A DNA stretch of 64,000 nt from Lumbricus terrestris. Lineage: Eukaryota; Annelida; Clitellata; Crassiclitellata; Lumbricidae. The position numbers and the translations under genes were made by a program. The number at the start of each line of letters is the position of its first letter. The stretch's first letter is position 1. The notes under the pieces are model-generated. The model did no database searches, had not been told where the DNA came from, and saw only the letters and a program-made list of their open reading frames with translations. Below, piece by piece: positions 50,061 to 58,641 of the stretch. The stretch spans positions 67,394,485 to 67,458,484 of the forward strand of contig OX457038.1 of the NCBI GenBank assembly GCA_949752735.1. Reading direction: 5' to 3'.

Positions 50061-50262
50061 CTAAAATTACTAAAACCGGCCATATGACAACGTGTCAGCC
50101 ATTACAGAACGCAACCAGAAAAAGGAAAGATCTTAATCTTAAAGCGTTAACTATCAGTCGGTCGCTATGGGTAATTAATTGGCGCCCGCTAAATCTCGGC
50201 GGTTTCCACTATACCGTTTGGCCGTATCACGTGGCACGTGAGCTAAGGGCTGGTCCTTTACA
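49431..50262 (-). repeat. 5' LTR of the gypsy-type element (832 bp)
   Basis: Begins TGTAAAGGACC and ends AAAGTTTACA on the minus strand. Contains a doubled E-box, CACGTGGCACGTG, at 50228-50240 in the U3 part. The first 210 codons of the long ORF lie inside it. Confidence 0.92.
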
Positions 50263-50475
50263 TGACTCCAACGGTTTACTAGAAAACTTTCTTGCTTTTG
50301 GTTTTAGAGCACTTGGAACATTTAGAATACCTAAGAATTAACACTAAGTTAAACAAATTCGAGCTACTTCGCTCTGAACATTGCGTAGGACTTAGAACAA
50401 TTAAAGTAAGTTTAAATTTTGATTACAGCATAAATGTTTCATTTATAAACATTTTAAATAATTGGGATAGAATGG

Positions 50476-50523
50476 TCTATCCCCCGGATAGTCTATACCG
50501 GTATATTCCATCCGGGGGATAGA
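50476..50523. other. 14-bp perfect inverted repeat (hairpin)
   Basis: TCTATCCCCCGGAT at 50476-50489 and ATCCGGGGGATAGA at 50510-50523, with 20 nt between. Lies inside the hAT-type element just outside the LTR insertion. Confidence 0.9.
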
Positions 50524-51401
50524 TTAAATCATCCCCACTCCCGGATATATCTTTACAGGGTATAGAATATTCCGTGACACAGGCATGGGTGGATTTAGCA
50601 ATTGGCTTGAGGTAAGCCACCCTCCCCGGCGGTCCCCGCCCCTCCTGGCTGTATGTCAGCGCCCCAAGACCAGACCCGCCCGTCATGGTGGGTTGCCAAC
50701 TTGCCACTTGCCAGAACGCCTACGTGCCTAACCCCTCATTAACAGGGCACATCATTCATTCTAGGTGCGACTGTGTTTCCCCCAAATATTTCTGCTCTGT
50801 CTATCTATGGTACATGTATGTGAGTGGAGAGGGGCCGGAGGAGTAGGCTAAAGAGACACACGCACGCACACACACAACATCAACAGGTTTGCCATGGAAG
50901 ATTGACTGACCCTGACTTGACCTTTACCGAGCTCCCATTCTGAAATGTTTTACACTCATGCAGATGCCTGCAGGCTAAAAGTTCCAAAGTCCGGCAGAAT
51001 CTCCCCCATGCACAACCAATGAGTCATCATTATTTTGACACCCCATTGCAACACAGTATAGAGGTCTATCAGACACCTTTGAACATTATTTTATGTGAAC
51101 ATAATATGGATAGAATATTATTCTAAGTTAAGGCGCTCTTGTTACGGCGCGGCCGTGTTGCGGCGCCATGTAAATTGTTGTAATTAAACTATTAGGCCTA
51201 TTATTGTTATGGCACCAAGACACCATAATTAATTAATTAATTAATTAGCGCTTTATAAATATAATCTCACTCATCCTCTTTACCCAAATAGCCATCTCGT
51301 TAAACCTACTCTTTAGTGTCGTTAACGGGTAGCCTATAAGGGCCCCAAGGCTTAGAATGTCCACGGGCCCCCGGCCAGGTTGTTACGCCACTGACTGGAG
51401 A

Positions 51402-52286
51402 GTTAGAAGTTGGAACTTGAGTTGGAACGCTCCGGCAACAGAGGGGATAGAGGGGGCCTAAAAAGGCCATCTTGAGCTGGGTATTGTATTATAACATGCA
51501 GATTTGCCCAGGTTCGTCAATTAAAAGTGAGAATAGAATGGTTGAGGCCACCCGAACGCTATTGAAAACATACAGAGCTATCATAACATTTAAAAAGTGC
51601 CCACAGGTGGAGACTTGGTCTAGATGTTCGGGGGGGGGGGGGGAGGGGGGCAAAAGAGCGACTGCGAAGAACGATCGCCGAGGCTTGGCAATTTTGGCCG
51701 GACAGCTGATCGAGTCGCTGACGACATTTCACATTTTCGTCGAACAAATTCTCTGATGGCTTTTTGGGTCATCCACCACTGTCGAAATTTACGATGCTCT
51801 TTATGAACTATTTGGGAGGGGGCATCACCATGGACCGGCCCCACCCCTAACATAGAGGGGACTGTCCCCTTGTCCCCCAAGTCTCTGCATATAAAAGTCA
51901 GGGTGAGAATTGCCGGGGGGGTTGGGGGGTTTCGACCCCCCCAGTCTTTCTTAGAGCCCCATAGTAAAATCTGTTTTTCACACCAAAATTTCAAGTGGAT
52001 AATGGTCCAACCCCCCAGTTATTTTTCCACAATTCTTACACTGATGAAAGTGTCCATGTAAACTACTTCTCTGCACACCGAGGCTTCTTGAATAGGTAAA
52101 TAACTTTCAATTATTGATGTCTAGCTGTTTGTTTAAGGTGTGTCATCCTGTGTGAACCCTGTGAGAATTTTTAATTTTCCACAAGTGGACCCTTTAACTC
52201 TTAATTTTATATGTAGGCCCCATAATAGGCCTACTATAGGATGGAACTGTACTTGCAGAATTATTATATTATTTATCACAGTTATA
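51402..52286. other. spacer between hAT element and solo LTR
   Basis: No gene seen. G-run at 51629-51650 and patches such as GGTTGGGGGGTTTCGACCCC near 51920 suggest another decayed DNA transposon, but no paired ends were found. Confidence 0.4.
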
Positions 52287-52290
52287 TTAT

Positions 52291-53085
52291 TGTGGCGGAA
52301 AGACGAAGGCGTGCTGCAACACCGAATCAGGAGGCGGGTGCCAGCCCAAATATGCCCGCGTGTCGTCTCAGGAGGGAGACGCGAGTCCGCCTTCGTTGTA
52401 TTTCGAAGGAAGTGCAGCCCCCTCCGACCGATACGCCTCACCCAAGAAACACACGACGATGAAGAGATGAAACACAGTTTATTCACGGCAGTACGACACT
52501 CATCAACTGTACATCACGACTCGCTCTACGACTGACTGACTACACTGACTGCGACTTGATGACTGACTCTCACTCACTCGATAACTGGATGACTGACTAC
52601 TGACTCTGACTACTCGAAGACTGCATGACCGACGCTCGACGACTCTCCGCTGACTGACTATCAGAGCAACAGGCTCCCTTATATATACTACAGGTCGTAC
52701 ACGCCGGCGACCGACTTCAAAGAGATGGCGGTGGAACATAAAGGATTCGCGACCGCGGGGGAGAGAGGCACATAAAGCGATGCCGCCAATACCCTCAATA
52801 CAGTCGGCGGTGGAACATAAACGATTCGCGCTGCGGGGGGAAGGGGCACATAAAGCATACCGCGGTCGCGGCCGATAATACTAGGCCAAGCGGCGACCGA
52901 CTTCAAAGAGACGCCGCCAATACACTCAATACAGTCGGCGGTGGAACATAAACGATTCGCGCTGCGGGGGGAAGGGGCACATAAAGCATACCGCGGTCGC
53001 GGCCGATAATACTAGGCCAAGCGGCGACCGACTTCAAAGAGACGGCGGTGGAACATAAAGGATAGGCAAACCCAAGTTCGCAACA
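52291..53085 (-). mobile_element. solo LTR of a retrotransposon
   Basis: Minus strand starts TGTTGCGAACTTGGG (53085) and ends CGCCACA (52291). The 4-bp duplication TTAT flanks it (52287-52290, 53086-53089). On the minus strand it has a TATA box (TATATATAA near 52680) and a downstream AATAAA near 52480, in U3-R-U5 order. No internal region remains, so this is probably LTR-LTR recombination. It is a different family from the one at 45144. Confidence 0.82.
52780..53060 (-). repeat. tandem repeat of about 125 bp in the solo LTR U3
   Basis: Two copies plus partial copies share CAGTCGGCGGTGGAACATAA, CGCGCTGCGGGGGGAAGGGG and ATACCGCGGTCGCGGCCGAT. A truncated third copy starts near 52725. Position upstream of the TATA box suggests U3 enhancer repeats (inference). 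Confidence 0.8.
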
Positions 53086-53089
53086 TTAT

Positions 53090-53962
53090 AACAGTTTATG
53101 TAATACAATGATGTAGACAGCATTTGAAAACCATCATTTTGTCAAATTTTTCGTGGTGGGGAAAGTGTTGTTCCCCCAAAGACGTAAACACTGTATGTAT
53201 AACAGTATAAGTACATGCAAACATGCATAAATACAAGGAAATTACCATACATGCATTAATTTATATATTATATCATTTAATGCATTCATTAGTATCTGCT
53301 ATTTTAGACTGAGTATAATATAAATTATGGTAGCAGGTGTTTGTAAGATTTTCGATATGGGTGAGTGGGCAGCATTTGGGATATGGCCAATTGGATAAAC
53401 TCTGATACCTGTAAAAGCCTGTATTGTCTGCAGATCTACCAATGTTTGAGTGCATAGCAAATAAAGTCTTGCTCACAGACCTGTTCTTTATAACAAGGCT
53501 TAGGCCTATACCCTGGGGCTGCATAACTATGTGGCCAATAACCTCTGCTAAGTTTAAATGGACACAAGCTGGAGAACAAAGTATGCTACACACCATGAAC
53601 AAAGAATATAAGCTACTTCTTAGGAAGAACCAGAATTCCACACAGTTGGTGTAGTTAATTTTTATGGTTGTTGAACAAATGTGTTGGCAGTTTATTGCTC
53701 ATCCAAATGTGGGAAAGTAGGATCAAGGTAGCTTAAAAAGTATTGAAGGTGGAGCTATGTTCCACTTGGCTGAGTAATAGCCCTGTGCTCATAAAAATGC
53801 AAAGCCACAGAACACATAGACCTAAAGTTAGTCCTTACTAATGTCATGTATGAAAATGCTGTGAATAGTGTGGCTATAGATATATTCCAAGGAGAACAGT
53901 GGCAGGCACTTAAGTATGTCTTCAAGGCGCATGGTTTTTGTCAAAAGTTACATTACTGTCTA
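53090..53962. other. spacer between solo LTR and satellite-bearing hAT element
   Basis: Short frames up to 122 codons occur on both strands, none recognisable. No repeat family identified. Confidence 0.4.
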
Positions 53963-54399
53963 ACTCCAGGCAAGGGCGGATCCAGGAATTTTCGAAGGGG
54001 GGGCCAAAAATTTTTTGGGCTGGGGTCGGAAATTTTTTCGTTGATCTTTCGCCGAAAAATCTGATGAACTTTTTTAGTCGTTTTTGGCCGAAACCAGAGT
54101 TTAATTTAGCCCCCACCTCTGGGGGAATTGAGGTTTTCGGAGGGGTAGATAATTGACCGTCTGAAGACAATCATGAGGCGCGCAGCGCCGAGAGTGGTAG
54201 GGGAGGGGTGTGGGGAGGGGATATGCCCCTCCCCACCAGAAACTTTTTGAATTTTCACATTGCAATGGTAGCATTTTAAGCTGTTATCTTAACAAATTAG
54301 CTGTACTTTTCAGTGCTTGTAGGAGTGCCATAAGGTCTCAATAAATATAGACTTTACTTAAAAACTTCTTTCCCGAAAACTAGATGTTCTTATTTAAGT

Positions 54400-55395
54400 A
54401 ATCCGCCGGAAATCTTCAAAAAGGGTGTTCAATTTTCCTTCCCAAAACACTGATGAAATTTTTTGGTCATCCGTGCGAAATCTTAAAAAAGGTGTTTAAT
54501 TTCTCGTCTGAAAAGAGTGATGACTTTTTAGTCTTCCATGCGAAATTTTCCAAAAAGGTGTTTAATTTCGCATCCCAAAAAACTGATGACTTGTTGTAGT
54601 CATCCCTGCGAAATCTTAAAAAAAGGTGTTTAATTTTTCGTCTAAAAGGAGTGATGACTTTTTAGTCTCCCGTGCGAAATTTACAAAAAGGTGTTCAATT
54701 TAGAATTAAAAAAACTGATGACTTTTTGTAGTCATCCGTGCGAAATCTTAAAAAAGGTGTTTAATTTTTCGTCTAAAAAGAGTGATGACTTTTTATTGTT
54801 TCGTGCGAAATTATCAAAAAAGGTGTTTAATTTCGCATCCCAGAAAACTGATGACTTGTTGTAGTCATCCCTGCGAAATCTTAAAAAAGGTGTTTAATTT
54901 TTCGTCTGAAAGGAGTGATGACATTTTAGTCTCCCGTGCGAAAGTTTCAAAAAAGGTGTTCAATTTAGAATTTAAAAAACTGATGACTTTTTGTAGTCAT
55001 TCGTGCAAAATCTTAAAAAAGGTGTTTAATTTTTCGTCTAAAAAGAGTGATGACTTTTTAGTCTTCCATGCGAAATTTTCCAAAAAGGTGTTTAATTTCG
55101 CATCCCAAAAAACTGATGACTTGTTGTAGTCATCCCTGCGAAATATTAAAAAAGGTGTTTAATTTTTCGTCTAAAAAGAGTGATGACTTTTTAGTCTTCC
55201 GTGCGAAATTTTCAAAAAAGGTGTTCAATTTGGCATCCCAAAAAACTGATGACTTTTGTAGTCATCCGTGCGAAATCTTAAAAAAGGTGTTAAATTTTAC
55301 GCCTAAAAAGAGCGATGACTTTTTAGTCTTCCGTGCGAAATTTTCAAAAAAGGTGTTCAATTTAGCATCCCAAAAACTGATGACTTTTTAAGACT
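54400..55395 (+). repeat. 132-bp dimeric satellite inside the hAT-type element
   Basis: About seven dimers; successive GTGATGACTTTTTA-type landmarks are 131-134 bp apart. Each dimer has two related halves of about 66 bp: one with GGTGTTTAATTTTTCGTCTA, the other with GGTGTTCAATTTAGCATCCC. Both end in GATGACTTTT(N)GTC. The unit is close to 44 codons, so long frames run through it; they are repeat translations, not genes. Confidence 0.92.
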
Positions 55396-55589
55396 AGAAT
55401 AAATAAAATACTTCCCACTACTGAATGAAATATAGTAAGATATAAATAAAAACAAGGAGTAAACATGTGTTATCATTCACCGCATTTTCTTGCACATATA
55501 GACTAAACTCAAAACTTAACTTGTTTCGCCCTGAAATTTTTTTGGCATCTGCAAAAAATAAATTACATCCCAAACACTCGGTACGTGAC

Positions 55590-55652
55590 TTTTTGGCGCC
55601 GCCGTTTTGGCGCCGCCGTTTTGGCGCCGCCGTTTTGGCGCCGCCATTGCGC
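55590..55652 (+). repeat. GGCGCCGCCGTTTT array
   Basis: Four consecutive 14-bp units TTTTGGCGCCGCCG. The complementary orientation (GGCGCCAAAACG) returns at 57917-57960, at the far side of the satellite core. Confidence 0.9.
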
Positions 55653-56279
55653 AATAACATTTGCGTTTTGCAGTCTATTTCCGGTTCAGTGTATACGACG
55701 CGTGAAACAAATTGACGAAATCCTTGCTGAAATAGAAAGTGAATGTACGGCTTGTTGTTGCGTTAATTGAAGCTGGATCGATGAAAATATTCCTGGTTTA
55801 ATTGGAGCTGGATTTATTAAGCGAACGCATGAGAAATGGAAGATATGATCAAGAAAAGAACGCTTGAGATTTGTAAGCTCGATGAAGAGTCTTTTAAATG
55901 CGAAAAAGCGGCGGGAGTTCCGACGAATGCTTGAACAATTGAAGCTGAAAGGAGATTTTTTTGCCGGTGAAATAGAAGCTGGATTTTTTAAACAAATGCT
56001 TTATTTAATAACAAATTATAAGACATGTGAGGTAGCAGATTAATAAAGTACAAGCGATCAAAGCAGAGGATGTCACATCGAATGATTGAAAAAAACAGGC
56101 CCACCAAAGAGAGAAAGTCCCGCTAAGACTGGGCCTATTTAGCTTAGTATAGAAATAAGAACTTTAAGATGACATAAGATTTTAGCACGATAGATCGAGG
56201 AAATACAGACTTTAGTGACAACAATGAATATGGTGTATTAAAGACAAAAGCGACAGTTCTTTTAAAAAGTCCATTGTTT

Positions 56280-56560
56280 TGAAATGTCCATAATTGCAAT
56301 TATAATAAAAAGGTGTGCAACTGCAAATGTGTGCCAACACTAAAGAAGGTGTGCAATTGCCAATTTTTGCCAACACTAAAGAAGGTGTGCAATTGCCAAT
56401 TTCTGCCAACACTAAAGAAGGTGTGCAAATGCCAATTTTTGCAAACACTTAAAAAGGTGTGTAATTGCCAATTTTTTAGACACCTAAACAAATCCATTGG
56501 TTCGAATTGTTCATTATTGCAATTGTAATATAAAGGTGTGCAAGTAAAATAATGATGCTT
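56280..56560. repeat. 36-bp satellite, left block (inverted orientation)
   Basis: Four to five units containing CCAACACTAAAGAAGGTGTG, followed by CCATTGGTTCGAATTGTTCA. It is the inverted counterpart of the block at 56590-57122. Confidence 0.88.
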
Positions 56561-56589
56561 TAAAGCACACTGCTGTTGTACAAAAAAGT

Positions 56590-57122
56590 TGTGCAATTGC
56601 ACACCTTCTTTAGCGTTGGCACACATTTGCAGTGGGACACCTTTTTATTATAATTGCAATAATGAACAATTCGAACCAATGGATTTGTTTAGGTTTCGCA
56701 AAAATTGGCTATTACACACCTTCTTTAGTGTTGGCAAAAATTGGCAATTACACACCTTCTTTAGTGTTGGCAAAAATTGGCCATAGCACACCTTCTTTAG
56801 TGTTGGCAAAAATTGGCAATTGCACACCTTCTTTAGTGTTGGCAAAAATTGGCCATAGCACACCTTCTTTAGTGTTTGCAAAAATTGGCAATTGCACACC
56901 TTCTTTAGTGTTGGCAAAAATTGGCCATAGCACACCTTCTTTAGTGTTTCCAAAAATTGGCAATTGCACACCTTCTTTAGTGTAGGCAAAAATTGGCCAT
57001 AGCACACCTTCTTTAGTGTTGGCAAAAATTATCAATTGCACACCTTCTTTAGTGTTGGCACACATTTGCAGTGGGACACCTTTTTATTATAATTGCAATA
57101 ATGAACAATTCGAACCAATGGT
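56590..57122. repeat. 36-bp satellite with alternating variants (72-bp higher-order repeat), right block
   Basis: Ten units of CACCTTCTTTAGTGTTGGCA plus AAAATTGG and a variable end. From the second unit on, the end alternates strictly between CAATT and CCATA. The array is bracketed by two direct copies of TTATAATTGCAATAATGAAC (56648 and 57085 regions). Confidence 0.92.
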
Positions 57123-57909
57123 AAATTACTTCTAAAGGGAGGACAATGATATTTTGGCTAGTTTTAACTGTACGTAAGTGCTTCTACAAATGCACAAATT
57201 CGATTACAAATGCACATTTTGTGTATAGCTGCACGTTAAAAAAGCCCTGCCGGGTACCCGGCTAATCGTATCGTATCTGACCATTTGTAAAGCGCTTCTT
57301 GCAGCAAGAGCCTTTCAGAAGCGCTCCCAGTGTGTGCAACTCCGAGAGAAAAGGCAGGTCTTTAGACAAGAGAAAGATGACGAAAGACTACCAGAGAGGA
57401 TGGCTAATGTTCTAATATAGCGGCAGTTTTCTGATTTTATTGAATGCCAGATACGATTGCAACAATTATTATTCAAAAGCTTAACTACATGTACATCATG
57501 TGACCACATTGACTATACTCACTGCCATACCATATAACAATTAAGGAAGTTATATTACATTGCGACAAAAAATACTTAACATCAGATTTTTGAACACAGA
57601 CAAACATACTTTTGCTTAAATCGGAGTTGGATTGTTCATCAATGCAACACCAGTTTAAGGAAGAACATTTTCAGCAATCCAGCTCCAATGAAATTTAATT
57701 GTGGTATTACCTAATACGAATAAAAACAAGCTTTGACCCTTTCAGATCAAGTGAGGAGTGTACGTCGAACATACATTCTGAGCTATTTCGGGCATAACTT
57801 TTGAACGGCGTGGAATATCATCACAAAATTTAACTCAAAATGTGCGTAAATGAACCGCCTAAAATTACCTACAATTTGATAATTTTTATACTTTAGAATG
57901 AGGGAGAAA

Positions 57910-57962
57910 AAAATTCCGGCGCCAAAACGTCCGGCGCCAAAACGGCGGCGCCAAAACGTCCT
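57910..57962 (-). repeat. inverted GGCGCC array
   Basis: Three units of GGCGCCAAAACG with spacers TCC and GCG. Reverse orientation of the array at 55590. Confidence 0.85.
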
Positions 57963-58565
57963 GCTTCGCGAATAACATACATTCCATGCCATAAATCATA
58001 GTTGGATACTGTTGAAAGATTGTTTCATTTCGATGCTTTATATAAAGACAATGCAATTGCGTGAGCGACTTAGATTGGATTTTAATTACATTTACACAGT
58101 ATTTTATTATAGGTTTTAATTACATTTATACATTAATTCTCCTGTGCATGACTGACACCCTGAATTTTTTTTTGGCCACCATGGATGGGGGGGGCCACGT
58201 CCCATGGTGATTTGAAATGGGGGGGGCCATGGCCGGATTGGCCCCCCCCTGGATCCGCCCTTGACTCCAGGCAGTCTTGATTGAGTCTGATTGCCATAAC
58301 CGTAATATTGATGAGCATTATGACCGCATTAATACCTGCTATCAGCAGACATTACTTTTATATTTTTGTAGGCTGAGAGTTGGATGACTGTTTGCATGCT
58401 AAAGACCGTTTCGGTTGGTGGGATAAATAGATTTCAAAGAACTGCTTAGAATAGGCTGATTAGGCTGATCTCATAGGAACAAAATGGATGTTGAATTAGT
58501 ATCCAGTCTAAATATGATTTTCTCTCAAGTCAAACCATGGTTGTTGGACTTTAAAGCCAGATATT

Positions 58566-58641
58566 ATGGATAAAAAAATTATTATTGTTCTGGCTTTCAT
58601 TGTCAGGATCTACTTCATCACAGGCTCTGGACTGGGTCAAG
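58566..58641 (+). CDS. LDLR-family gene exon 1 (signal peptide)
   Basis: ATG at 58566; donor G|gtaagt. Encodes the hydrophobic leader and ends GSGLGQ. Too short for an ORF search. Confidence 0.8.

Larger units (their letters stand above)
45144..50262 (-). mobile_element. Ty3/gypsy-type LTR retrotransposon, internally deleted
   Basis: Two near-identical LTRs in direct orientation (45144-45973 and 49431-50262) enclose 3457 bp. Both begin TGTAAA and end TTTACA read on the minus strand. The target duplication is TGAC (45140-45143 and 50263-50266). A polypurine tract (GGTGGGGGAGAG, minus strand) abuts the 3' LTR. No TGG-type primer-binding site follows the 5' LTR. Coding content is gag, protease and fragments of the pol tail; reverse transcriptase, most of RNase H and the integrase core are missing, so it cannot move by itself. 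Confidence 0.93.
44700..51393. mobile_element. hAT-type DNA transposon with nested LTR retrotransposon
   Basis: Perfect 16-bp terminal inverted repeats, CAGTGGCGTAACAACC at 44700-44715 and its complement at 51378-51393. They are flanked by the 8-bp direct repeat ACTGGAGA (44692-44699 and 51394-51401). An 8-bp duplication with CAG-type ends is the hAT signature. Without the LTR retrotransposon the element is about 1.57 kb and has no transposase-like frame, so it is non-autonomous. Both ends carry a GGGCCCCCG-rich patch. Confidence 0.92.
53971..58263. mobile_element. 4.3-kb hAT-type element filled with satellite arrays
   Basis: Perfect 16-bp inverted ends, CAAGGGCGGATCCAGG at 53971-53986 and complement at 58248-58263. 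The 8-bp direct repeat ACTCCAGG flanks it (53963-53970 and 58264-58271). Ends of the form CA-GGGCGGATCCAGG with G-rich subterminal tracts are common among metazoan hAT elements. No frame resembles a transposase. In order inside: G-rich left end, 132-bp dimeric satellite, GGCGCC array, a 36-bp satellite in both orientations, inverted GGCGCC array, G-rich right end. Confidence 0.9.

Noticed and set aside
53424..53654. 76-codon plus-strand frame opposite a 122-codon minus frame
   Set aside because: Neither strand shows a known domain or splice sites; likely chance.
54782..55391. Plus-strand frames of 115 and 107 codons
   Set aside because: Direct translation of the 132-bp satellite; no domain, and unit indels break the frame.
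56632..57065. Frames of 105-125 codons on both strands
   Set aside because: Both strands are open only because the 36-bp satellite period is divisible by three.
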